Shown here: piece by piece, positions 7,291-14,987 of the stretch
Numbering within the stretch: position 1 is the stretch's first letter
How the letters are laid out: the number at the start of each line of letters is the position of its first letter
Notes under the pieces: model-generated
The model's database searches: none
What the model saw: the letters and a program-made list of their open reading frames with translations, nothing else
What the model was told of the DNA's origin: nothing
Translations under genes and position numbers: made by a program
Origin: Chitinophaga flava
GTDB taxonomy: Bacteria; Bacteroidota; Bacteroidia; Chitinophagales; Chitinophagaceae
DNA length: 64,000 nucleotides
Assembly: GCF_003308995.1 (NCBI RefSeq)
Contig: NZ_QFFJ01000001.1
Location: 1,054,001-1,118,000, forward strand
Direction of reading: 5' to 3'

Positions 7291-8277
7291 TTAGCTGGCA
7301 GCCGCCATTTGCCGGTTGTATTTGTTACGGTATTCCTGTGGTGACAGGCCCGTGATTTTTTTGAAGGTAGTACGGAAAGCTTTGGTATCAGTATATCCTA
7401 CTTTATACATGACTTCGCTGACATTTTCGGAAGAAGTTTCGAGGCTGTTTTTAGCTGCCTCTATCTTCACGCGCTGCATGTATTCCACAGCTGTGTTGGA
7501 CGTAGCTTTTTTGAAGCGTCGTTCCAGGTTTCTGCGGCTGAGGGAGAACATGGCTGCCAGCTGATCAACTGTAATTTTTTCTGAGAAATTGTTTTCGATA
7601 TATTCCTGTGCCTTGCGAATGGGCTCATCATCGTGGCTTTTCTGGCCTTCGAAGATGATGAAGGGTGATTGATTGCTTCTTTCAAATTCGATCTCAAACA
7701 TTTTGGAACAGAGTATGGCCAGTTCTTTGCCGGCATATTTCTCCACCAGGTAGATAATGAGATTGTAGAAGGAGGCGGCTCCTCCGCTGGAATAAATTCC
7801 GCCTTCATCTGTGATGATTTTTTCGGAGACGAGGGTCACATCCGGGAACATCTTCCTGAAGTGATTGGCCGCAAACCAGTGGGTAGCGCATTTTTTTCCG
7901 TTTAGCAGGCCGGTAGATGCCAGCAGGAAAGCGCCCACACAGAGACTGGCAACTTCAGCGCCTTTCCGATGCTGAGCCACTACCCAGGGAAAGAAATCCC
8001 GGTTCATGCTGATGACTTTATCCATTTCGCCATTCACCGCAGGAATGATGATCAGGTCTGTTTTGCTGACTTCATCCAGCGTAAGGTCTGGCGTCACAGA
8101 AAAAAGACGGTGGTAAGTTTCTGATTCCCGTGCAAGCCCTACCAGCTGCACTTTGAACAAAGGTGGTTTTCCCGATACGGCCAGAAAGTCATTAACCTTG
8201 TTGAACACCGTAAATGAGCCTTCAATGCAAGATAGGGCTACATCACCTTTGGGGACGAGGATGGATATGTGTTTCAT
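7291..8277 (-). CDS. GlxA-type transcriptional regulator (DJ-1/PfpI domain plus AraC HTH)
   Basis: The 328-aa protein starts at MKHISILVPKG (ATG complement 8275-8277). The N-terminal half is a class I glutamine-amidotransferase-like / DJ-1 domain, with the nucleophile-elbow region ASLCVGAFLLA (Cys near residue 114) and a DEGGIYSSGGAASFYN segment. The C-terminal half is an AraC double HTH, seen in EKITVDQLAAMFSLSRRNLERRF and SEVMYKVGYTDTKAFRTTF. Such regulators usually control a nearby operon. Here a DHFR-like reductase gene lies divergently 112 bp away with a palindrome between them, which makes it the likely target. Confidence 0.85.
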   Translation of the reverse strand: MKHISILVPKGDVALSCIEGSFTVFNKVNDFLAVSGKPPLFKVQLVGLARESETYHRLFSVTPDLTLDEVSKTDLIIIPAVNGEMDKVISMNRDFFPWVVAQHRKGAEVASLCVGAFLLASTGLLNGKKCATHWFAANHFRKMFPDVTLVSEKIITDEGGIYSSGGAASFYNLIIYLVEKYAGKELAILCSKMFEIEFERSNQSPFIIFEGQKSHDDEPIRKAQEYIENNFSEKITVDQLAAMFSLSRRNLERRFKKATSNTAVEYMQRVKIEAAKNSLETSSENVSEVMYKVGYTDTKAFRTTFKKITGLSPQEYRNKYNRQMAAAS

Positions 8278-8343
8278 GAACCAAATATAAAAAAATCCGA
8301 TGTCGTAAACAACCTCCATTTTGTCGGAAATGATACCCGGAGA

Positions 8344-8358
8344 TGTCAGTTAACGACA
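8344..8358. promoter_or_regulatory. Near-palindromic site in the GlxA/DHFR-like divergent region
   Basis: TGTCAGTTAACGACA has a GTTAAC core with TGTC/GACA flanks, a palindrome with one extra base. It ends two bases before a -7 promoter box for the rightward gene, a typical place for a regulator to bind. Confidence 0.35.
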
Positions 8359-8359
8359 G

Positions 8360-8367
8360 TAAGTTTG
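8360..8367 (+). promoter_or_regulatory. -7 promoter box TAAGTTTG
   Basis: TAAGTTTG is an exact match to the Bacteroidota -7 consensus TAnnTTTG and lies 22 bp before the ATG at 8390. No clear -33 TTTG is found at standard spacing, which fits an activator-dependent promoter. Confidence 0.5.
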
Positions 8368-8389
8368 TAAATAAAAAGTTACCCCGGTT

Positions 8390-8953
8390 ATGAGAAAAGT
8401 TATATTTCAGATGATGATTTCACTGGATGGTTATTTTGAGGCCAGTGAAGATCCTAAACTCGGCTGGCATACTGTTGACCAGGAGTTCAGCGACTATTCC
8501 GTAGAACTGCTAAAAGAGGCCGGCACGCTTATTTTCGGGCGTACTACCTACGAGATGATGTATGATTTCTGGCCTTCGGCCATTGCCCGGGAGAAAGAGC
8601 CCGTTGTAGCAGAAAAAATGAATACCCTTCCCAAGATCGTTTTTTCCCGCACACTCGAAAAAGCTGACTGGCACAATACAGTACTGATAAAAAACAATCT
8701 GACCGAAGAGATCAGCCGGTTAAAACAAGAAGATGGTAATGCTATTATAATCCTGGGAAGCTCCAACCTGGCCGTTTCCTTTCTGGAACTCAATCTCCTT
8801 GATGAGCTGCGGGTGATTATCAGCCCTACCATCCTGGGTAGTGGTAAAACTGTGTTTGCAGGCATTTCGGATAAACATTCCCTGAAACTGCTGCAGGTAA
8901 AGGTTATGGGATCAGGCAATGTATTGTTGTACTATGAACCGGTGAAACAATGA
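8390..8953 (+). CDS. Dihydrofolate reductase family / RibD C-terminal-like reductase
   Basis: The 187-aa protein matches the RibD_C / DHFR-like fold. It opens with the typical strand and loop MRKVIFQMMISLDGYFE, then has TLIFGRTTYEMM (about 47-58) and the NADPH-binding IIILGSSNLAVSFLE segment near 121-135. ISPTILGSGKTVF follows near the end. Members are NADPH-dependent reductases of unknown substrate and are frequent neighbours of AraC or GlxA-type regulators. It is transcribed divergently from the GlxA-type gene and has its own -7 box at 8360-8367. Confidence 0.85.
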   Translation: MRKVIFQMMISLDGYFEASEDPKLGWHTVDQEFSDYSVELLKEAGTLIFGRTTYEMMYDFWPSAIAREKEPVVAEKMNTLPKIVFSRTLEKADWHNTVLIKNNLTEEISRLKQEDGNAIIILGSSNLAVSFLELNLLDELRVIISPTILGSGKTVFAGISDKHSLKLLQVKVMGSGNVLLYYEPVKQ

Positions 8954-9074
8954 GCTACAGGATTACAAAAGTGATAGGAAGCATATGGAAAGGCTGTACA
9001 GGATACCCAGGAGGGGAAGCGCCGTTGTTTGACTGGCTTTTGGAAGATATATTATTACTGTTGGAAGATATCCT

Positions 9075-9112
9075 GTTTTGCTGCCCATTCTGTTTTAAAT
9101 GAGCAGCAAAAC
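9075..9112. terminator. Hairpin between convergent genes
   Basis: GTTTTGCTGC (9075-9084) pairs perfectly with GCAGCAAAAC (9103-9112). It lies between the DHFR-like gene and the convergent DUF1080 gene and may end transcription from either side, although there is no long T run. Confidence 0.45.
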
Positions 9113-9121
9113 GGTGGGATA

Positions 9122-9898
9122 TTATAATTCTCTGATCCAGATATTACGGAAACTCAGTGGCTCACTCTTATCGCCGTGAGCCTGCAGTTTAATCGGGCTA
9201 GGACCATGCGCCTGGCGGTAGGCAGGAGCTCCGATATATTGCGTAGGCCCTTTCAGTTCCACATTGTTTTGCACCAGCACTCCGTTGAAAAGAACCGTTA
9301 CCCGTGCAGGGCTTACCAGTGCACCATCGCTGCCAAAAACAGGAGCTGTCCAGATCACGTCATAGGTCTGCCATTCACCGGGTTTGTTGGTAGGGTTGGC
9401 CAGTGGCACATATTGTTTGTAGATGCTGGCAGCCATACCGTTTGTGTAGGTTTTGTTATTGTAGGAGTCCAGTACCTGCAGCTCGTAGCCAGCATCTCCT
9501 TTACCGATGGAAGCCAGGAAAACACCGCTGTTGCCTCTTCCCTGTCCGGTGCCGGTGATATTGGCCGGTACCCTCCATTCGATATGCAGCTGGTAGTTGT
9601 TGAAGGTTTTCTTCGTTTCAATATTGCCTACTTTTTTGTTGACCGTCAGCACACCTTTTTCTACGATCCATTGAGCTGGTGCATTTCTGTCATCCGCCAT
9701 CACCCACTGGTCCAGGTTAGTACCGTCAAACAAAATGATTGCATCGGATGGAGCTTCCCCGCATTTTTTGCCGGGTTTCACTTCCGGCGGAACAGGACTG
9801 TATACTTCCGTATCTTCGGGTTTAGCTTTCTGCTCCTGTGCGTTGGCAATAGTAAATCCGCCTGCTAAAAAAGCGGTCAATAAGATTTTTCCTTTCAT
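9122..9898 (-). CDS. Secreted DUF1080 (3-keto-disaccharide hydrolase-like) protein
   Basis: The 258-aa protein starts at MKGKILLTAFLAGGFTIANA, a signal peptide. The remainder is one DUF1080 / concanavalin-like beta-sandwich: AIILFDGTNLDQWV near residue 55, GNSGVFLAS and GYELQVLDSYNNKTY in the middle, and LSFRNIWIREL at the end. The family includes 3-keto-glucoside hydrolases and carbohydrate-binding periplasmic proteins and often occurs with Gfo/Idh oxidoreductases. In this window those lie 30 kb away. A 99-aa gene is located just upstream on the same strand (26 bp). Confidence 0.8.
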   Translation of the reverse strand: MKGKILLTAFLAGGFTIANAQEQKAKPEDTEVYSPVPPEVKPGKKCGEAPSDAIILFDGTNLDQWVMADDRNAPAQWIVEKGVLTVNKKVGNIETKKTFNNYQLHIEWRVPANITGTGQGRGNSGVFLASIGKGDAGYELQVLDSYNNKTYTNGMAASIYKQYVPLANPTNKPGEWQTYDVIWTAPVFGSDGALVSPARVTVLFNGVLVQNNVELKGPTQYIGAPAYRQAHGPSPIKLQAHGDKSEPLSFRNIWIREL

Positions 9899-9924
9899 GA
9901 TATAACTTGAAAATAGGTGGATGA

Positions 9925-10224
9925 TTATTTTGTTGTTGTAGACATGAACCTGCTGACCAGTTGTTCCCATTCGATTTCCAGGCTTACGGCAGGGCTTTTC
10001 TCTCCGGCCCGACGGTACCAGTAGTCCGCATTCCACTGATCGCCTTCCACCCTGTGGAGGTAGGCATGGATATGGGCTGCATCGCGGTCGGGTAAATCCT
10101 GTACCAGCTCATGGGCCTGGTCCCAATCGCCTTTACCTGCATACCACAGGGATTGCAGGTGAACGGTCAGTCCGTCTGGCGGACGGGCAGCTTTTACGGA
10201 AGTAACAAATGTCTGTAAATCCAT
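9925..10224 (-). CDS. Small hypothetical protein upstream of the DUF1080 gene
   Basis: The 99-aa product starts at MDLQTFVTSVKAA (ATG complement 10222-10224). It contains WYAGKGDWDQAHELVQDLPDRDAAHIHAYLHRVEGD followed by WYRRAG, written here in two parts of a continuous TPR/Sel1-like helical hairpin. It has no signal peptide and is probably cytosolic. It lies 26 bp upstream of the DUF1080 gene on the same strand and may be co-transcribed with it. I know of no defined function. Confidence 0.6.
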   Translation of the reverse strand: MDLQTFVTSVKAARPPDGLTVHLQSLWYAGKGDWDQAHELVQDLPDRDAAHIHAYLHRVEGDQWNADYWYRRAGEKSPAVSLEIEWEQLVSRFMSTTTK

Positions 10225-10373
10225 GGTGTGTTGATTTGTACGTGGAATTGATTTCAGATACAAGATAAAGATTAAATTGGATTGTCGCAATGCACCCTGT
10301 GAAAAGTCACTTTTCACCATGCCCCGACTGAGAAAATGATACTAAGTTTGCTACAAACATCAATCCGGTAAAT

Positions 10374-10877
10374 ATGAGACAACAACTTGTGCAGGAAGTA
10401 GAAACTACAGGCAGCTCACTGCTGCAACTGCTTTCCTCGTTTTCAGAAGAACAGATCAATACCCGCCCCTTCGAAGGAAGCTGGACAGCAGGACAGGTAG
10501 CAGAACATATCACCAAGGCCGGTAACTGCGGTATCGTATACGGCAATGTGGCTCCCAGCGACCGTCAGCCGGATGAGAAGGTAACTGCTATCAAAGAGCT
10601 CTTCCTCAACTTTGATATTCAGATGCAATCCCCCGAAATGGTGCTCCCAACACAAGACAGCCATCAAAAGGAAGCACTGCTGCAAGAGGTTCGTCAAATC
10701 TGGGAGAAACTAGTGCATGCTGCTCAAACCGTCCCCCTGGAAGATACCTGCCTGGATTTTGAACTTCCTGGCTTCGGTCCGTTTACTCGTCTGGAATGGA
10801 TACAGTTTATAAACATCCACACCAAACGGCATATCCATCAACTGGAAAAAATCAAAGCCAGGTTACAAACAGCCTGA
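10374..10877 (+). CDS. DinB-family four-helix-bundle protein
   Basis: The 167-aa protein matches the DinB / YfiT-like metal-dependent superfamily. It has four helices, with candidate metal histidines in VAEHITKA (about residue 45) and in the C-terminal IHTKRHIHQLEKI (about 151-163). Members include bacillithiol- or mycothiol-type transferases and many proteins of unknown reaction. It is monocistronic and convergent with the polysaccharide deacetylase gene, with only 4 bp between stops. A second DinB-type gene is cut by the right edge of the window. Confidence 0.8.
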   Translation: MRQQLVQEVETTGSSLLQLLSSFSEEQINTRPFEGSWTAGQVAEHITKAGNCGIVYGNVAPSDRQPDEKVTAIKELFLNFDIQMQSPEMVLPTQDSHQKEALLQEVRQIWEKLVHAAQTVPLEDTCLDFELPGFGPFTRLEWIQFINIHTKRHIHQLEKIKARLQTA

Positions 10878-10881
10878 TGCC

Positions 10882-11805
10882 TTATTTCTTTGCCTTCAGC
10901 GCTTCATAGGCGTTGTAAATATCCGGTTCCGGGCTGTTTCGCAGATACTGTTTTCGTTTATCCGTTTCCGGTATCCAGCGGAACAGCCAGGAAAAACCAT
11001 ATTGCTGATGATAATAGACCGGTGTAGTATATGCTTTGTCCTGCATCGCCTTCTCCAGGGAAACAAACTGATACCCTCTCCCCTGCAAAGCTTTCATCAA
11101 CTCTCCGTAATAATCAGTATTCAGCTGATTTACGTGACAGAGATAGATTTGTGATATATCCCTTCCAAATAGTTCCTTTGTTAGCTGCTCAAAATATGTG
11201 AAACAATGCAACGTGTATTTTATGTAAGCAGTTGCCACTTCTTTAGCTTTCTCTTTATCCTTCTTCTTTAATGCATCCTGGTACAATGTTTCATACATAT
11301 AATCGTCGCTTTCTATAGTAAACGGAACAGCTGTATAATTCTTTCCTTTTAAGTACTCCAATCGCAATGCCTGCGCCATACTATCCTTACCCATAGCATT
11401 ATACGGGAACCTGAAATAAGGCACAGGCTTACCTTTCGCCACAGACCGAATGATATAATCATTAATCATCACCTCCATCTTGAAACTATCGATCGATAAA
11501 TCCGCGCAATTAGAATGGTTCAATGTATGGCTTCCTAAAGTAATCAGAGGATTGTTCACCCATTGTTTCAGCAGCTGCAGACGTTCTGGTGTTATGCAGT
11601 TCGCAGCATTGATGAAGATGCTCACCGGTGTATGCAGCGCCGTGATCTTTTGCAGGAGTTTTTCGTTGGTGGCTTTGAGTTGGGCAGGTGTATAGCTCTC
11701 CGGCAGGGCCATGATAGGCGCGTCGTCTATCGTGATGGCGATTTGTTTCTGCTGGGCGGTGCAGAGTAATGAGGATAATAGTAGCGGTATCAATAAATGT
11801 TTCAT
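10882..11805 (-). CDS. Secreted polysaccharide deacetylase (NodB domain)
   Basis: The 307-aa protein starts at MKHLLIPLLLSSLLCTAQQ, a signal peptide. The NodB fold is evident: TIDDAP with D27 and D28, the metal motif GSHTLNHSN with H93 and H97, and RFPYNAMG at about 133. Family members remove N-acetyl groups from chitin, peptidoglycan or related polymers in the periplasm or outside the cell. It is transcribed away from the CRISPR locus; its start lies 123 bp from the cas6 start on the other strand. It marks the left border of the AT-rich cas region. Confidence 0.85.
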   Translation of the reverse strand: MKHLLIPLLLSSLLCTAQQKQIAITIDDAPIMALPESYTPAQLKATNEKLLQKITALHTPVSIFINAANCITPERLQLLKQWVNNPLITLGSHTLNHSNCADLSIDSFKMEVMINDYIIRSVAKGKPVPYFRFPYNAMGKDSMAQALRLEYLKGKNYTAVPFTIESDDYMYETLYQDALKKKDKEKAKEVATAYIKYTLHCFTYFEQLTKELFGRDISQIYLCHVNQLNTDYYGELMKALQGRGYQFVSLEKAMQDKAYTTPVYYHQQYGFSWLFRWIPETDKRKQYLRNSPEPDIYNAYEALKAKK

Positions 11806-11928
11806 GACAGATAAGATAGAAATATTTTCTAATAAGTAGATATACGGATTTACATTCCATTTACAAATTCCTGGAAAAAATTTGTAAGGTTTGTTCGGTA
11901 GCAATACTGAACCGCTCTAAACAATACT

Positions 11929-12729
11929 ATGCAAGTCAAGATCATAATCACCGCTAAACGGCCTAGTTCTGTTATACCTGTAAACTACCAGTACCCACTT
12001 TCAGCTGTCATTTATAAAATATTGGCGCAAGGAGATGCTGACTACGCCACCTTCCTGCATGATCGAGGGTATACCAGGGACAATTCCCTTAAAGCCTTCA
12101 AACTCTTTACCTGTTCCGATTTAAATACGCCCTTCAGGATTAAAGGTGACAGGCTGTGTTTACTAAGCAATGAAGCCATTTTGATCCTCTCTTTTCATTT
12201 GCCGCAAGCTGCGTCCACCTTCATAAAGGGCCTATTTATGAATCAGCAGATTGAAATCGCTGACTTTAAAAGTAAGGCTACCTTCAGCATTACCTCCGTA
12301 GAAATACTACCACCCTTGTTCGCAGAAAATGATACTCATTCCCACGAACTAACACTGGAGCCCATATCCCCTATCGTCTGCGGGCAAAAAAGTACTAATG
12401 GCCATTATAATTTCTTATCTCCGGACCATGAGGCTTTTTGTGGTCTGATCATGTTCAACTGGAAGGAGAAACATCGAACACTTTATGGAGAGGAAGCAAG
12501 CAAGGCTGTATTTGAGGATGCTAAAATAGCCGTAGAACTAATGTCTAATCCGCCTAAGTCCAGGTTGACAACGATTAAAGCCGGAACACCAGGAGAGACT
12601 AAAATCAGAGGGTATATGAATTTTTTGCTGAAAGCAAAAGCCAATGCGGATGCATTAGAGCTGTTGATTAATAGTGGAGTTGGACTCTATAATAGTTTGT
12701 GCATGGGAAGCGTGAAGATAAGACCTTAA
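11929..12729 (+). CDS. cas6: CRISPR-associated endoribonuclease Cas6 (type I-B)
   Basis: The 266-aa RAMP protein shows the typical N-terminal pattern QYPLSAVIYKILAQ, then DYATFLHDRGY with H44 in the position of the catalytic histidine, then FKLFTCSDL. The C-terminal glycine-rich loop GVGLYNSLCMGSV is at about 250-262. Cas6 cuts the repeat 8 nt from its 3' end to make crRNAs; here the expected 5' handle would be TTTGAAAG. It is the first gene of the locus but is separated from cas8b by 329 bp, whereas all other cas genes are nearly contiguous. That gap holds a crRNA-like element. Confidence 0.93.
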   Translation: MQVKIIITAKRPSSVIPVNYQYPLSAVIYKILAQGDADYATFLHDRGYTRDNSLKAFKLFTCSDLNTPFRIKGDRLCLLSNEAILILSFHLPQAASTFIKGLFMNQQIEIADFKSKATFSITSVEILPPLFAENDTHSHELTLEPISPIVCGQKSTNGHYNFLSPDHEAFCGLIMFNWKEKHRTLYGEEASKAVFEDAKIAVELMSNPPKSRLTTIKAGTPGETKIRGYMNFLLKAKANADALELLINSGVGLYNSLCMGSVKIRP

Positions 12730-12811
12730 CCTTATAAAAAGTGGTTCAATTATAAAGCACACATATTGCCAGATAGAGTTTCAATACCTATTATCCATAA
12801 GGTTATTTTTT
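12728..12811 (+). terminator. Possible cas6 terminator: inverted repeat enclosing the crRNA-like unit
   Basis: AACCTTAT (12728-12735) is inverted as ATAAGGTT at 12797-12804, followed by ATTTTTTA. The arms are 8 bp with a 61-nt interval, so the hairpin is weak. It is notable because it encloses the pseudo-repeat/pseudo-spacer unit exactly. Confidence 0.3.
12741..12796 (-). ncRNA. Candidate CreA/CreR-type crRNA-like RNA (degenerate repeat, 19-nt pseudo-spacer, degenerate repeat)
   Basis: Read on the minus strand, 12796-12778 (GGATAATAGGTATTGAAAC) matches the 3' half of the CRISPR repeat at 15 of 19 positions with a 2-nt gap, including the TTGAAA handle. It is followed by a 19-nt pseudo-spacer, TCTATCTGGCAATATGTGT (12777-12759). 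Then 12758-12742 (GCTTTATAATTGAACCA) matches the 5' half of the repeat at 13 of 15 positions with a 2-nt insertion. Only the repeat halves next to the spacer are kept, as expected for a minimal CRISPR unit that needs Cas6 processing. A T run follows on the minus strand. Known CreA antitoxin RNAs of type I-B systems sit in this same cas6-cas8b gap. Expression is inferred, not shown. Confidence 0.55.
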
Positions 12812-12876
12812 AAAAATACAAAAAAGCACCTATCAAATAAAATTCGACCAACCATAAATAAAAAAGAAAAATAAAA

Positions 12877-12918
12877 ATGCTATATTGCCATATAGATGAT
12901 TTTTATTTATTAAATTAG
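12877..12918 (+). promoter_or_regulatory. Candidate Cascade target / promoter region upstream of cas8b
   Basis: ATATTGCCATATAGA at 12882-12896 is a copy of 12763-12777 with one difference. In crRNA sense it pairs with pseudo-spacer positions 1-5 and 7-15, with the mismatch at position 6. The flanking bases on the protospacer strand read 5'-TCA, a plausible type I-B PAM. A TTG at 12885-12887 and TAAATTAG at 12911-12918 could be the -33 and -7 boxes of a promoter reading toward cas8b (23-nt spacing, one -7 mismatch). The site also lies in a small palindrome (CTATAT/ATATAG, 12880-12895) and inside a 13-codon mini-ORF at 12877-12918. Confidence 0.45.
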
Positions 12919-13058
12919 GACTCGAAACTAAACAATCAAGTTTATCTAACTAATTATACCCCAACCCCACTAATCGAACCACCAAGGTATTACATTCATC
13001 CTTGCTACACTTAACTAGTCAGGATTGAATAGCTGTGGCTTTATAAAACAACATTTCT

Positions 13059-14927
13059 ATGATCAACGTTTTATCGGGATTCATCGAATCCCTTGACCCT
13101 GCATTTAAATCCATTGGCATCAAAGTCAAGGAAGGGCTCCATATCCTGTTAAGAATTCAACAAAAAGATGGAAGGATTTTCATGGACAACAACTCCCTGG
13201 TACAATATGCCTTTACCAGAAAAAAAGACTCCACCATGGAGGAGAACAAATTTATTAAAGAAAGCGCTGCACTATCGAGGCTTTCCTGGTGCGTGGATAC
13301 CAACAAATGTTTCGACCTCCCTATAAAAGCCATTCATTCCTGTTCTCCTTACTGTGTGGCTATTAAGCGTGAAAACCTCACCGGAGGTGAGAAGTATAAA
13401 TCCAACACCAAAACACAGGTATATGAAAGAATAAATGCCTATTTCGATAAAGCCATTGCCCTGGTGCCGTCGAAAGAAGATCAGGAGTATGTAAAGGTAT
13501 TTGCGCAGGCGCTTGACTCGGAAGAGAAATTCAATTCCTGGTTAAATCTGGTACCATTATATGATCAGGTAAAAGATGCCGAATACGTTATATTTTACCT
13601 GGATGTACCAAGGGAAAAATATGAACAGGCCAACAACCAGTATTTAACAGATAAGCTGTTTAACACCAATGAATACAACCAGCTTTACGAAGGTATTCTT
13701 CACGGCACCAGTAATTTCCAAAACGGATATCCAACTAAAAAACCATTTCTCACACACCAGACAGCCTCCTTTGATATAGCGAATAGAATCAGTACACAAA
13801 CTGCCAGAAACCTCTATGACTTTCAAGAAATAATAGGCAGAGGTATTTTACCTAACCCTTTACCTATTTTCATTCATAAAGATGATTTACCTGATTCCCC
13901 CAAAGGTCATCTTGGGAAAGATGCTATTGCACTGTTTAAGAAAAATGCAGAAATCAAAGAAAGGGTTGGTTTCAGGGAAATCATTGAAGAGCTTTATTAC
14001 AAGCACGATTTACAGCTACACAACTATCACCTCCTATACTATGATCGTGGATCCATTAAAGATTTTGGCGCAGTAGATAATTTTCAATATTACCTACGAG
14101 ATGAAGAAAACAACCCATGGCATATCAAGGATTTGTTTAACAGCAAATCCTCCAACTACATTGACAATGTATTTGAACTTCAGCAAGCTGTACTTCAGCC
14201 CATTTTCAACAACGCATTGATCACTAAAACAAAAGCCCGAACATATCAGTACCGGTACTTCGAAGATATTGACCCTGAATACTGCAAATCGGATCGGACA
14301 TTCCTGCTTGTTATGGAATACCGAAATGCATTCTATGATTACATCTATAAATCAATAAAATCATCCGTAACACAACAGATGTTCGACAGCATACTTCGAA
14401 TCAGTATTCTTGAAGATATCAGGCTCGATAAAATTGAAAACGGCTATGACAAGGAAGACAGGAACATAAGGGAAAAACTGAACATCTGGTTTAGTCTCTC
14501 AGAAAAATTTAATCTATCACATAATAAATCCAAAGAAACGATGGCGAACAAACTAAAAGAACATCAGGACTTCATTAAAAAACTTGCAAAAAATGAAGTG
14601 CACATCGAATCCGATGATCAATATGCCTTTGCCGCAGGACAGGTTATATACCAACTATTATATAGAAGCAGAAGTCAAGACAAAAGCCATAAACTATTAG
14701 ATCCTTTCCTCCGCCATGTCAGCGCCTCTAATCTTAACAAAGCTATTGTAAAATTATTGGCGAGCTATATTCATGAGCTGTTTTCTTCCGGTTTTGATCG
14801 ATCCATTGCAGCAGTAACGGCCCATAGTACCAACACCAATATCCAGGATTTAATGCCCAGTTTAGTATCGGGATACTTTTCTGAAAATGCGCTCTTCAGC
14901 ACTTCCAGAGAAAAAAATGAAAATTAA
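13059..14927 (+). CDS. cas8b: Type I-B Cascade large subunit Cas8b (TM1802/Csh1-like)
   Basis: The 622-aa protein lies in the large-subunit position between cas6 and cas7 and has the size and composition of TM1802/Csh1 Cas8b proteins. Visible features are an N-terminal domain with paired cysteines (CVDTNKCFDLP and HSCSPYC, about residues 77-99), a Lys/Asn-rich middle and a helical C-terminus. Sequence conservation in this family is low, so position is a major part of the evidence. Cas8b recognises the PAM and stabilises the R-loop in Cascade. It is the first gene of the tight cas8b-cas2 operon, with an AT-rich 329-bp upstream region. Confidence 0.85.
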   Translation: MINVLSGFIESLDPAFKSIGIKVKEGLHILLRIQQKDGRIFMDNNSLVQYAFTRKKDSTMEENKFIKESAALSRLSWCVDTNKCFDLPIKAIHSCSPYCVAIKRENLTGGEKYKSNTKTQVYERINAYFDKAIALVPSKEDQEYVKVFAQALDSEEKFNSWLNLVPLYDQVKDAEYVIFYLDVPREKYEQANNQYLTDKLFNTNEYNQLYEGILHGTSNFQNGYPTKKPFLTHQTASFDIANRISTQTARNLYDFQEIIGRGILPNPLPIFIHKDDLPDSPKGHLGKDAIALFKKNAEIKERVGFREIIEELYYKHDLQLHNYHLLYYDRGSIKDFGAVDNFQYYLRDEENNPWHIKDLFNSKSSNYIDNVFELQQAVLQPIFNNALITKTKARTYQYRYFEDIDPEYCKSDRTFLLVMEYRNAFYDYIYKSIKSSVTQQMFDSILRISILEDIRLDKIENGYDKEDRNIREKLNIWFSLSEKFNLSHNKSKETMANKLKEHQDFIKKLAKNEVHIESDDQYAFAAGQVIYQLLYRSRSQDKSHKLLDPFLRHVSASNLNKAIVKLLASYIHELFSSGFDRSIAAVTAHSTNTNIQDLMPSLVSGYFSENALFSTSREKNEN

Positions 14928-14987
14928 ATTCTGGCAATAACAGTAAACATATAACATTCACCTCGAACAAATAAAACCATCAAGTCA

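Noticed and set aside
12778..12796. Possible remnant of an unrelated CRISPR array (GTTTCAAT start common in other repeat types)
   Set aside because: The segment aligns better to this locus's own repeat on the minus strand and pairs with a second half-repeat 19 nt away, so the crRNA-like explanation is preferred.
12877..12918. 13-codon ORF as a definite CreT toxin
   Set aside because: No ribosome-binding or upstream promoter evidence, and the tandem TTA codons are not directly after the start; kept only as an alternative inside a finding.
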